From positions 1 through 31,313 of the forward strand of contig BCKQ01000032.1 of NCBI GenBank assembly GCA_001600695.1: a stretch of 31,313 nt of DNA, read 5' to 3'. The first letter of the stretch is position 1. Each line of letters begins with the position of its first letter. The position numbers and the translations under genes were made by a program. Positions 1 to 10,216 of this stretch are shown piece after piece. The notes beneath the pieces were generated by a model. The model made no database searches and was not told the origin of the DNA. It saw only the letters and a program-made list of their open reading frames with translations. Origin of the DNA: Ascoidea asiatica. Taxonomy: Eukaryota; Ascomycota; Saccharomycetes; Ascoideales; Ascoideaceae.

Positions 1-98
1 AAAAAAAAAAAAAATCAATTCAGGAATTTAAAATCAATCAAACCAATGGAAAATAAGTAATCAAAATCACTTTAGAAATACAAAATACAAAATACAAC

Positions 99-2086
99 AT
101 GGCTGGTTCTGATGGTGCTACTGTTGGTGCGTTGAAGACCAGCTGAAAATTCATGGAATCATGTCCACCATTAAATTCCAATGCTGTTGATAATATCACA
201 ATTAATTATTCAAAGGAATTTCAAAAAACTTTACATTGCTTTACCTGTTCCTGACACCTTGGTTGCTCAAGATGTTAAGTTAAAGTTGAATTAAACAGTG
301 GTTAGTTGGTGTTATTGATTATTTTAACGTTGAAGGTATTTGGGATTGGTCCCTGTCTGATGAAGCTGTTACAAGATTCGAGTGATTTTCTGGTTGCATG
401 AAGATCCTTTTAATCGATCAAATAAAGAGAATAATTGATGGTACTCTCGCAAAAAAATCAATGAAATTAACGTTGGTTTTAGGTGCTATTGAGGATCATG
501 CTAAAAGATATCCTGAAAAGTTTGTTAATCATAGGATGTTGCTAGAAATAATTCAGAAAGAGTTTCCTGAGCCATTTGATTTTAGTTTAAGGTCTGCAAT
601 TGATGTTTATAAATACTGTGCTGGTGATGATAATATTAATATTAAAAATGAATGGCTTGATTTTATTGGTCTTTTAGGTTGAAATAAGTTTCTTGCTAAT
701 CCTCTTACTTTTGGTCAATTTTCTACAGCTAAACAAGTTGCGTTTAAGGTACCAGATATAAAACAATTGATGCCTGCTGCCGAGCCACTGTCAGATTCAT
801 TAGAAGATCCAGAAAAGGTTGAAGCTGAAGAAGCATGGTAAGATGAAATTAATCTGTTGGTTAAAGGATTGTTTGAATTAAAGATTAATCAGACTGCTAA
901 AACTAAAAAATTCGAGGATATGATTAATTTGCTTAGCCAATTAGTCACTGAAAAAGAGTTACAAAATGGTCATATTAAAGAAATAAATAAAGTTGCTGCT
1001 CTCGATTCTGGTGCTTCAAAAACGTTCAATAAAATTGATCCAAATGATGATAATATTAAAAATAATAATAATAACTCCATTAATCTCAACAATCGAGATA
1101 ATAACTTTAGTCAGATGAATCATAATAATAATAATCAAAGATATAATAACCATGATAAAGACTATAATAATGGTAATAATCAAAATGCATTTAATTTCAA
1201 CTCTAGATTCAACATTAATACAGCTTCTTATAAAAGTGGTTTAAATAATAATAATAACAATAATAGTAATACAGCTTATAATAATAGCAATACAAATGCT
1301 GGTTATAACCGCAATAATGGGTTTAACAATGATAATTCTGGTTATAACAATAATAGTTCAAATTATAAGAATAATAATTCTGGTTTTAACAACAGAAGAT
1401 ATCATAGAACTCTCACATGTTATTTNTGTGGTGGTACTCATTTTATTAAGGAATGCATGGTGCTTGATGAAGATATGAAGAAGGGATTCTNTTTGTTCTA
1501 TAATAATAGAATTTCCATTAAGAACCCANATGGATCTATTGGTGAAGCTTGGTTCACTTCAATTCCATGGAATAAATCTTTTGAATATAATGATTATATG
1601 GAGTATNTTAANCTGGAAACGGTTAAAAATAAGTATTCGGTCATTGANNATGATTATCATNNAGATACGGTTGGTCATATCAAAATTGGTAACACAGTAA
1701 TATCTGATCTTGTTGAAGATAATATTTGCTTGTTAGTTAGTGGTATTTTCAAACCAAACCAAAAAGCTGCTAAGAGTGATCATCATAAGAATTTGAAAGA
1801 GAAAATCTACAAATCTTTAAAAGGAANCCCTTTAAATAAAGCTAGTTTAAGAAATATTTTGCAGGATGCTTCAATTCTTGANGATNTTATTGAGGATGAC
1901 AATCTTTTAGTTGGTAAGAATATTGAATCAAATAATTNTGCAANTAATATTGTTGATGAACCTACTGTGTCTGATACTATTGAGGTCGCTAATGATATTA
2001 TTATTGAAGCTGAGAAGTTGCCACGTTTTATTCCTCCTTTTCCTAAGTCANAAGGTTATGCTGAATTGAAATTGGAAGATCAATAG
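99..2086 (+). pseudogene. Gag (capsid/nucleocapsid) of element A, broken
   Basis: Structural protein that would form the virus-like particle and bind element RNA. The likely start is the ATG at 99 (MAGSDGATVG). Reading then meets an in-frame TGA, a frameshift near 230-240, more stops near 295 and 384, and the longer open stretches 398-682 and 857-2086. The C-terminal half has long Asn-rich, low-complexity sequence (about 1050-1390) followed by a zinc knuckle at 1418-1456 reading CYxCGGTHFIKEC. This is C-x2-C-x3-H-x4-C, one residue shorter than the canonical CCHC knuckle. Several ambiguous bases fall between 1426 and 2051. The Gag/Pol junction cannot be placed exactly, because the last open frame runs past the knuckle to 2086 and protease follows directly. 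Confidence 0.82.
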
Positions 2087-2856
2087 ATGGAGTTGCTCAT
2101 TGATAAGATATTANAGCTTCCTCNTGGTTGCGTCTCGTTAAGTCAAATACTTGGTTTAAATAAAACATTTCTTNAAAAATTTATTGNTAAGATTAGGNCA
2201 AGAACCATTAAAACTCTGGGTCCGCTGAATTTAATCTTTAACATCAATGCTTCTACAAAANATCCCGACAATNAAGTTATCGAGAATAGCTGGTTTATCG
2301 GTCCACTAGAATATATTTCAGTCGAGATCAATCATAAGTTGGTTGAAGCTCTGCTTGATAGAGGATCCGAAATAAATTTGATTCCTAAATCAGTTGTTAC
2401 TGCTGGTAACATAAAACGTTTTCCTTGTTATAAGATTTCTAAAGCTTTTAATGGTGCTAGAACAATTTTGAGTCAATAGTGTCGGGCTTTGATGAAAATA
2501 AAAGATGTTGAATTTGNTGTTNCATTATATGTCGATGAAAGAAATAGTGCTGGTGAGGCTATAATTTTAGGTCAATCATTTATGGTTCCTAATGCTTTAT
2601 ATACCAANCCAAGATTAATTGCTTTTAATGCTGAAAGTTGTTATTTCGAGGTGTTCTTGCTCAATCCGCAAACTGGTCATGAATTTTCATTTAAGGAAAT
2701 GTTTAGGTTAAAGTCTGCTAAAACTAATGTTAATCACTTAAATATCTTTGATCCAAAGGATTACAAAGCAATTATAATTGAAGAGGGTTTATGTGATACA
2801 GATGTTCAAAACAATTTAATTAATTCTGGATCTAATCAATGTTTAAATAATCAATA
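2087..2856 (+). pseudogene. Aspartic protease region of element A, broken
   Basis: Retropepsin that would cut the Gag-Pol polyprotein. The active-site strand is seen at about 2351-2385 as ALLDRGSEINLIP, in the expected place between zinc knuckle and RT. Functional retropepsins have D-[ST]-G; here the codons at 2357-2365 read D-R-G, so the second active-site residue is substituted. The region is split by TAG codons at the start (2084) and at about 2477, and has scattered ambiguous bases. Stretch 2489-2856 continues in open frame as the protease tail and linker to RT. Identification is good from motif and position; loss of activity is inferred. Confidence 0.72.
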
Positions 2857-4340
2857 ACTATGATTACTTGAAGATGCTTTTGCTACCTTAATTGCTAAGA
2901 CTAGTAATAAAGCTAAGTTTTTGAAAGCTGTTCTAGATGATGGGTTAAGATCAGCTTTATTTTTTGTTAGTGATGAAAAAGGGTGTTTAAATACTGGCTT
3001 TAAGGTATCCTTGGATAGTTCTGAAGTCAAGCCTTGCTCTGACATGGTTTATCCTATTCAGAAGGTTAAATATGATAATGTGCTTAGACTTTTCTAAACA
3101 ATGATAGAACAAAATCAAACTGCTTATGTTAATAGTAGCTACAACAATCCTTTTTTGGTTCAATCTAAAAAGTCAGGAAAGCTTCCTCCCTTATTAAACT
3201 TGAAGTCTTTAAATTCTTATGCTGTTAAGAAGCCAAACTTCAGAGTTAACATTGATCATTCAACTGAAGCTTTATCAGGTCATAGATGGTTTTCAATATT
3301 TGATATTTAGGATGCGTAAGGTCAATTACCAATTGATGATCATTTTGTAAAAAAACTTCTTTTATCACACCGCTTGGTCATCTAGGATCTAAAAGGATTC
3401 CCCAAGGTTATTCCAATGCTCCTTATAAATTTCTATATGTGCTATTGAAGATATTAAAGCCATTGCACAGTCCGGTAATTATATTCATGGATGATATTGC
3501 CTTGGTTGCAAAATCAACTGATGCTACCATTGCCCAGCATTTGCTGGATGTATTGAAATTGTTTCAATTATTTAAAAACTTTGGTCTTAAATTATCTGTT
3601 GAAAAGCTGAAACTTTGTGTTACAGAGGCCACATTCTTTGGGTTTCATATCAAGGATGGTAAAAGATATCCTGTTGAGGATACTTTCTCGGTGCTTAAAG
3701 ATTTTAAAAGGCCTTGAACAGCGAAAGAAATTAGGTGCGTCCTTGGAACTATTAATTTTTACAAATGCTTCATTTCTAATGTTGCTCATTTCTTAGCAGA
3801 TATATATGCTAAAGTGAATCAACCAGAGTTATGGACAGATGCTGATACCTTAATGATAAAAGAAATCCATAAAATGTTGATGAGTTCATTTGCGTTGCTG
3901 AAACCAAATTATGATAAACCATTATTTATAGTTACTGATGTTGCTTGTATTGCATGGTCTGCTGCTTTATTTAATTATGTAGGAAATAACTTCGATGAGA
4001 AAATTGTCACATCAAAGTTGCCATTGCAATTAATTAAGCTTGAGTCTGGTAAGTTTTCAGATGCTGGTAAAAGATTAGAAAATTCGGTTAAAAAATTTAT
4101 TGTTGTCTTTTATGCTTTCAGAAAATTTAGATATTCTGTGGAAGGTGTTGACGTATCCGTCTAGTGTGATAATAAAACTGTTGTAGATACATTGAGGAAT
4201 AGTTTAGCTGAGATGCCAATTGGTAGACAAGGTAGAATGCTTTCTTATTTGATTCAATATAAATTGAAGATACATCATATCAAAGATGCTTCAAACCCAG
4301 TCGATATTTTCATCCGTCTTCCTGACTGGTCTACAATTAA
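2857..4340 (+). pseudogene. Reverse transcriptase and RNase H of element A, broken
   Basis: Would copy element RNA into DNA and remove the RNA strand. RT begins with the primer-grip region around 3101-3300 (PFLVQSKKSGKLPPLLNLKSLN, a match to the gypsy S..VLVKKKDG.R...DYR.LN motif), then FSIFDI-stop-DA-stop-GQLPI at 3289-3330. A lost base in an A-run at about 3349-3355 shifts frame, after which TPLG and IPQGYSNAPYKF follow. The polymerase motif FMDD is at 3484-3495 in place of YxDD. RNase H is seen at 3900-4330: FIVTDVACIAWSAALF holds the first acidic residue, then CDNKTVVDTL after a TAG at 4162. A TGA at about 3715 separates RT from the connection. FMDD and the RNase H aspartate are kept, so decay is mainly through stops and shifts. 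Confidence 0.9.
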
Positions 4341-5825
4341 TGCTGTCCTGATTAATNNTATTAATGATATTCCTATAGATGTTTACATTCCCATGCAAGT
4401 TGATTCAANCATGCCGCTGGCTGATCCACATAAATTTTATGTTTTGACTATTAAAAATATTCTNGGTGATAGAGTTTTCAAATTCAAATCCTTCTATTAT
4501 TTAGATATTCTATCTTTACTTCAAACGTTTGTTATTCCATCTTTTTTCGGTATGAAAGAAGAAAAGGCTTTTAAAACTCATGCTGCCATGTTCTTTACCT
4601 CTCAGGATGTATTGTTTGAACGATCTAATTTGTTACCTAGACTTGTGGTAACTGATCCTAAGCTCATTTGTCAATTAGTTCATGTTGTTCATAGCTCACA
4701 TGGTCATGCTGGTAGAGATAAGACGTTTTTTCATCTATCCAATCTGTATTTCATTCGTATGCTTAATCCAGTTGTTGCTTATCATGTAAAGTCATGTGAC
4801 TGCTGTCAATTTTATAAATCATCAACGCCGGTTTTTTGATCCCTTACAATTAATTATACCTTCTGGAATATTCAAATATGTTGCTATTGATACAATTCAT
4901 TTACCTACAACTATTGATGGATATTCATATGTGTATGTTTAAGATGCACCTTCACTCCCTTTTTAGAAGCTATTGCTTTGAAGATACAAGATGCCGTTTC
5001 TGTTGCGAAATTTATATATGATACCTTGAAGCTATATGTCGATATGGAGGTGTTTACAATTTACAGTCTGTTGGTAGATCAGAGTTTTAAAACAAAGTAT
5101 TAAAACAACTTTTATCTAATCAAGCGATTAAACATAGAATTTTTTCTGCTTTTTACCCAACTCCTAATGGTTTGATAGAAAGATCTCATGCTTTTTTCTA
5201 AACAGTTTTAAATCATTACGACAAGCACTGGTTGAAACAATTAAGTGCAGCTATTTATGCTGACAGAAATACTGTTAGGCCATTGCTAGGAATCACTGAA
5301 GCTGGGTTGGTATATGGAAGTCTTCCATTTTCCAGTTATGATCAATGTTATTATAGTTTGCCATTTATTAAAAATGATTCTTTTACTGATGATGAGCTAT
5401 ACAACATAAGAGTAAAACAAATTGAATTTGGGCAATGGTCAAATACTCAAGTTGTTCTGAAAATTAAATTCTATAGAGAACAAATGAAAGAAGGTTTTGA
5501 TAAAGCTCACATTACTTCCGACACAAAATTGGCTGAAGGTGTATATGTTTTGGTTAAGGATGTTAATAATCATAAAATGGCTGGGTTTAAATCGTTACCA
5601 CGGTATGCTGGCCCATATAAAATTAAGCTGAATAAATTAGGTGCATATGTATTAATGGATTTAAACAATGCTCAATTAAAGCGCACATTTGCAAGGTCTC
5701 ATTTAAAGCTATACTCATTACGTCCTGGTTCAACATATGCTGACGTGCACGTTCCAATATTTACAACTTCTGGTAAAGGTTTCAAAGCCTTAGATGCTAA
5801 ATTGACATGTGAAAAAACAGGCTAG
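4341..5825 (+). pseudogene. Integrase of element A, broken, catalytic Asp2 lost
   Basis: Would insert the cDNA into the genome. The N-terminal HHCC zinc finger is at about 4680-4810 (HSSHGHAGRDKT ... CDCC). Catalytic Asp1 is the GAT at 4889-4891 (AIDTIHLP). The motif normally SDxxSEF reads SVGRSEF, so codon 5070-5072 is Val where Asp2 should be. The catalytic Glu is at 5178-5180 (NGLIER), exactly 36 codons after the Val in the same frame, confirming D-x35-E alignment. The C-terminus (5232-5825) carries a GPY/F-like module, RYAGPYKIKLNKLGAYVL. Frameshifts lie near 4837 and 4960-5100, with TAA codons at about 4939, 5088 and 5200. The stop at 5823-5825 is 8 bp before the LTR. Confidence 0.9.
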
Positions 5826-5833
5826 GGGTATTA

Positions 5834-6343
5834 TGTTGTAGTCAAAACGCAACACGTACTAAATTTGGTAACTGCATGTTGCTAAGAATAGCCACGCGTG
5901 GCTCCTTTGTCTAATGTTGCATATGTTTTGCTCGGGTATTGTTGTGACTCAGCCTGCGGTTAGTCTGAAAAGCCATATGAGTCAATCTGTTTGTGTAATT
6001 GTGCTTTTTGTTTGTCTCTCAATTGAATGTCTCTGATTGTGAGGGCAATTGTGATTCCTCCTTTTTGTTCTTTCTTTCTTCCTATCTCTTTCTCTCTGTC
6101 TTTGCTCCTCCCTTGCTGATTCTTTTCCTTTTCCCTTTCTTTTCCTTTTCGATCCTTTGCTCTTTCCCCGTCTATCTCTTGACCTTTTTGATTCAGAACA
6201 ATACCACTAAATGCTGTAAATAAAGGTGGTCTCTTTCCTTTCTTTTACTTTTCTTTCTATTCTTTCGAAATATAAAGCTTTTAATAAAGAAACTTGTTGC
6301 GATAACAGTTAGTAAATTCGTTACCAGTGTTTGGTAACGAACA
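5834..6343 (+). repeat. 3' LTR of element A
   Basis: The repeat begins TGTTGTAGTC just after the integrase stop and a short G-run (AGGGG, possible remnant of the polypurine tract). It ends GGTAACGAACA, giving TG...CA ends with TGTT/AACA inverted termini as in Ty3-type LTRs. About 510 bp. It holds a pyrimidine-rich tract (about 6055-6250) and AATAAA-like signals near 6219 and 6283. Boundaries are inferred from the termini and context because the partner 5' LTR is outside the window. Confidence 0.75.
6317..6341 (+). repeat. Perfect hairpin at the LTR end
   Basis: TTCGTTACCA, 5-nt loop, then TGGTAACGAA: a 10-bp perfect inverted repeat ending two bases before the LTR edge. It could form a stem at the RNA 3' region or be an integrase recognition feature. 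Function unknown. Confidence 0.7.
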
Positions 6344-8039
6344 GTTTGAATTTAACAATAACGAACTGTTCTTTGATAGTGATACTTATGCATATGATGA
6401 AATTTCCCATGGTTCCTTATCAAATCTCTACGGATCCGCTGCTAGACCGGTTTTGCTTAGGTCATTCAAATGTTGCTGAAAAAGTTGCACAAGGTACAGA
6501 AAGAAACCATATTACTGGTACTCCTTCCGCTGCTTGTCCGGGTGACCCAATGAAAATATTTTTGCTGTTTTTCCCACAAAACAATATATGCACAATTCTG
6601 GCTCCAACTAATAAATATAAGGAAACTCAGCACAATGGTAAAAGGCTACCAGCTAAAGTTGCTTCACATGAAATTTAGTTTTTTTTAGGAATCATATTAG
6701 AATTTGGGACAAATAAGATTACACAAATTGAGGATTTTTATTACAAAAAAAAAGAAAATTCCAAAAATATTTAACTGGCAAAGCATTACAATAGAATTAA
6801 CCTTATTAAATTGTTTTTACAAGTGTCAAATCCCACGGAGACGCAAATAGGCGTGAAGCTACCTTGGGATAACGTGAGTTTACTAGCGGATCATATTGTT
6901 AGGACAAGTCATAAACATTACAATCTGGATTGGACGTGTCCATAGATGAAATTATAATAAAGTTTCAACGAAGATCTCGGGATAATACCGTGGTAATGAA
7001 TAAGCCAATAAAATTGGGGTACAACGTGTTTGCGTTGGATGAAGCCAGATACACATGCTCAATGGTTTACAGCTCACGGAATAAATCACGGGGTCTAATT
7101 TAGTTCAAAAACTTGGAAACTTTAGCGCCAAAGAGTCACTTATGGCTCATCTTTCCGGTGAAATCCAAAATCCCGGCATGACGGTTTTACTCATGGATCA
7201 TTATTCTTCCTCGGTTAAATTATTTCAATGGTTAAAAGATAAATTTATTTTCCGTGCGACTGGTACAACTCTTCCTAACACTTCTTATCTTAAATCTATG
7301 CCCGAAATGAAAACAGAAAAAAATAATCTACAGTGGAAAGAACTTAGATATGAATATGCTGAAGATGTTGGATGTTTTGCTTACATGGATAGAAATATTG
7401 TGCTTGGAATTAGTCCCGCCCAGCACCTAAATGAAATTGTGGAAAAGAGAAACACCCTCCTAACACCAAAAGTTTAGGGCAACTTAGGCTTCAAGCAATG
7501 AAATTTTCAAAAATGGTAATAAAGCGGAAGTTCCAATTCAGAGGGTTATTTGTCAATACAATCATCGCAAGGCTGGTCTAGATATTTCCGATCAATACCG
7601 AACAACTAATACATCCAATTTAAGGGTGCGTAGAAATTGGCTTACGATTTTTGTATTTTTATTGGATGTTGCTCTCATTAACAGTGATGTGCTTTATAAA
7701 ATGAAATCCGGTAAAAAACTGTTAAGCATTGGTGAATTCCGGGATAATGTGGGTAAATCCCTTATCAGGGATAACTCAGAGGCTAGTGTGATAGTCCGGA
7801 TTGTTCAGGATAATCCCGGATCTCATGAGAGGATGAAATCCACCAGCAAGGCCCGCTGTAGGTACTGCTACTTAGCTAAGCAGCATTCGAAGGTCCTGTT
7901 TTCTGCCTTTGAGTGTCCTAGTTGCTCCGTCCATCTCTGTCCCGAGTGTTGGGTTGAGATATATCTTGCTAGCGAACTGTGTTCGTGGTCTAAAGTTTGC
8001 AAAATCAGAATTGCGCGCAAAAATTCTAGACCACAATGA
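6344..8039 (+). pseudogene. piggyBac-type (DDE_Tnp_1_7) transposase, broken
   Basis: Cut-and-paste transposase remnant. In order: FLGIILEFGTNKITQIEDF (about 6684-6740), the domain opening with NKPIKLGYNVFALDEARYTC (about 6988-7050), MAHLSGEIQNPG and LLMDHYSSSVKLF (7142-7220), then KAGLDISDQYRTTN and WLTIFVFLLDVALIN. These match piggyBac blocks, including the ...GVDxxDQ... and RR.W....FFLLDVA..NA motifs. Catalytic aspartates appear kept: D at 6945-6947 (SIDE), 7196-7198 (MDH), and 7581-7583 with 7590-7592 (LDISD). The end carries a cysteine-rich zinc-binding tail (about 7857-7960, CRYCY...CPSC...CPEC) typical of piggyBac C-termini. At least four frameshifts or stops separate the blocks. The N-terminus appears cut by the LTR at 6343. 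No TTAA-flanked terminal repeat was identified. Confidence 0.88.
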
Positions 8040-8698
8040 AAGTGGCATTACCCTATTCATTTCTAGTTTGGAATTAGTTTTATAAATAAATTTTTAATAA
8101 ATATTTTAGTTTTTTGTACGCGGCGAACAGGTGCTGGTATAGCCCAAAATTGCTTTACCACAAAAAGCACAAAATAGGGATTAAAGGGATATGAAATATA
8201 ACTACGAATTAGCCAAAATTTGTGAACAATATTAAAACACAAAAGAAACATGCGTTTTTGACACGTGCGTGAATAACCAAAACCTCTGTAATAGGTTTTT
8301 GTACAAAATGGTAGCTGATCAAAAACGAATTAAACTTGATTTTCTCTGAAAGAATATTCGAAGTCACTTTTAGTAAATAAAAAAAAGATTGAAATGAGGA
8401 TGATAATAAAATAAACATTTGTAAAAACAATAATGTGTATGTCGCAATAAGGACACCGTATACTTTGTGATAAAAAAAATAAATTGCATGTTGGTGCATA
8501 AAGTAAAAAATAATTTGTAAAAACAAAATATTGCAAAACATGCAGGACTACTTTTTTTTGTTAGCAAGAAAATCATTTAACAAAATAAATTTAGCTTGTT
8601 TTGTAAATTTCTCTAGATTAGTTGATCGATTTCATTGAAACAACAATTGCAGAACTGCTGACAAAGCTACACTTAATCTCCAACGTTCACGATGATAT
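8040..8698. other. AT-rich stretch without a recognised gene
   Basis: Follows the piggyBac-like stop. Only short minus-strand frames rich in Phe, Ile and Tyr occur, as expected by chance in such sequence. It may hold the 3' end of the piggyBac-like element, but no inverted terminal repeat or TTAA border could be matched because the left end is not in the window. Confidence 0.5.
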
Positions 8699-10216
8699 CT
8701 ATAATCGGCTATTCTTATATAATACAAACCCTTTTTTATCTAATATAACGGCGAAGTAAAATATCTGATTGCGTCTTGCATCATTTGTCACAAAAAAGTT
8801 AAATACTTCATAAAAGACATTAACGAGTGCATTTTTAAATCCTCCATTAATTTGATCTGAAAATTCTTTGATGTAATCTGAAACAGTATCGATAAAAGCC
8901 CAATTGTTTAAACTAGAAGCGGTAATACCTTTTATCCAAAATCTAAAGACTTTTAAATAATTAATAGTTGGAGCATAGTTTGACTCATCCTCATATCAGT
9001 GACCATAAATTAATGATAATATTTGCTAATGAAACCCAGCCAGGAGAAAAGGGATATTCATGGAAGTATTATAATTTTTGATATTAAATATTTTCATTGA
9101 TAATGGCTGTTCAATGTTATCTCTTGTCAGTTGAAGAAAACATCAATATTATCAAATTTAAGTTTCGGATCATAAAATCTGTACAATCCATATCCATTTT
9201 CACCAACGAAAACACTATCTTCAAAGTCATAATAGAATATCCACCCAAAGTGTTTACAATCATTTGCAGATTTTGAAAAGATTTCACTCATTTGATCATA
9301 TTGATAGTTATCCTCTGATATTATTAGTGAAATATTTTTATCACTTCTCCATTTATCCATTAAAGGGATAAATTCAACTTTAATTGCGTTGAGATTTGAT
9401 TTTGTTAATAGCAATTCAAGTTCTACTATACCCTCAAGCATATGCTTATCAAATAGTTTCTTGACATAACTCATTTCTTCGACAGTATATCTAATATTTA
9501 AATGTTCTTTGTCTTTACAGACCTTTTTTTTGAAATCCGGAGAAATAACTGGTTCACAATAGTTTAACGTACATGGAATCTCATCATCTGAAATACCAAG
9601 TATACCAGTATCTTCCTCCTCAAGGGTATCAGCACTAGTTTTCTTAATTATTAAAATATATGGGGCATAAAGTGAGTCTAGCTCAGAATTAGGAGGGGGG
9701 AATATAAGTTTTGGTTCAGGTTCAATTTCAGAATCAGAAGATAAAGAGTTATTATCTGGAGAGGTTGTAGACGTTGGAATATGTTGGTTGAGAGTTAATG
9801 AGGCTGCAGAATTTGTTGTTGATCTTGAAATTTGTTTGATAACAGATAATGAAGAGGCAGAAGTTGGTTTTGGTGTTGAAGTTAGGTGATTTTAAAGCAT
9901 TATTTGTAGAAGGATTNGCTGTTGTTGAAGCATTATTGATTAAATTAATAGTATCAGGAGTAGTAAGTGTAATTTGAGTTGAAGGTGATTTAGTTGAATT
10001 AGTTAAATTAGTCGAGTTAGATGAATTAGATGAATTAGGTGAATTAGATGAATTAGNTGAATTAGTTGTGTTAGTTGAGTTAATTGTATTAGTTGAATTG
10101 TTTGAATTGGTTNACATTTGTGGTTTAGTTGACAAAGTTAAAGTAGTTTTATTAGTTGAATGGACTTTGTTAGTCGAGTTAGTTGAGTTAGTTAATAATT
10201 TGTTTTCTTGAACCAT
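8699..10216 (-). pseudogene. Unrecognised gene with Ser/Thr/Asn-rich N-terminus
   Basis: Not assigned to a family. The start is the ATG at 10216 (MVQENKLL). The first 100 or so codons are low-complexity TNSTN/NSSNS repeats. One frameshift in an A/T homopolymer at about 9889-9894 moves the frame, after which reading is open without stops to 9127. That part runs from a Ser/Thr-rich linker through an acidic region (SDSEIEPEPK, EEEDTG) into a globular part with mixed composition (MSYVKKLFDKHM ... NGYGLYRFYDPK). After the stop at 9127 protein-like sequence continues in other frames to 8699 (for example RFWIKGITASSLNNW). Intact length would be near 500 residues. It could be a retroelement Gag-like protein, a cell-surface or regulatory host gene, or an accessory transposon protein. 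Confidence 0.55.

Larger units (their letters stand above)
1..6343 (+). mobile_element. Ty3/gypsy LTR retrotransposon A, 5' end missing
   Basis: A copy-and-paste element in the order Gag, protease, reverse transcriptase, RNase H, integrase, 3' LTR. That order, with integrase after RNase H, is the Ty3/gypsy arrangement. The window opens with 14 A bases and about 100 bp of leader, so the 5' LTR and primer-binding site are not visible. The whole coding region is in one orientation but broken by roughly 15 stops and several frameshifts, so this copy cannot make its proteins. The 3' LTR touches a piggyBac-like transposase pseudogene, which suggests insertion into that older element. Family assignment rests on the FMDD motif, the HHCC finger, integrase D-x35-E spacing and a GPY/F-like C-terminus. 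Confidence 0.92.

Noticed and set aside
1-14. Poly-A at the window start as a LINE tail
   Set aside because: It is followed within 100 bp by the Gag start of element A; a leader or contig-edge homopolymer is simpler.
3280-3340. Reassigned stop codons (alternative genetic code) to explain in-frame TAA/TAG/TGA
   Set aside because: At conserved RT positions the stops align with different residues (Lys and Tyr next to each other), and frameshifts accompany them. Random decay explains this better than one reassigned codon.
5999-6223. 74-codon frame, Phe/Leu/Ser-rich, within the LTR
   Set aside because: By-product of the pyrimidine-rich LTR tract; no conserved motif.
8063-8576. Several overlapping minus-strand Phe/Tyr-rich frames
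   Set aside because: Typical chance frames in A-rich plus-strand DNA; they overlap each other in different frames and carry no motif.
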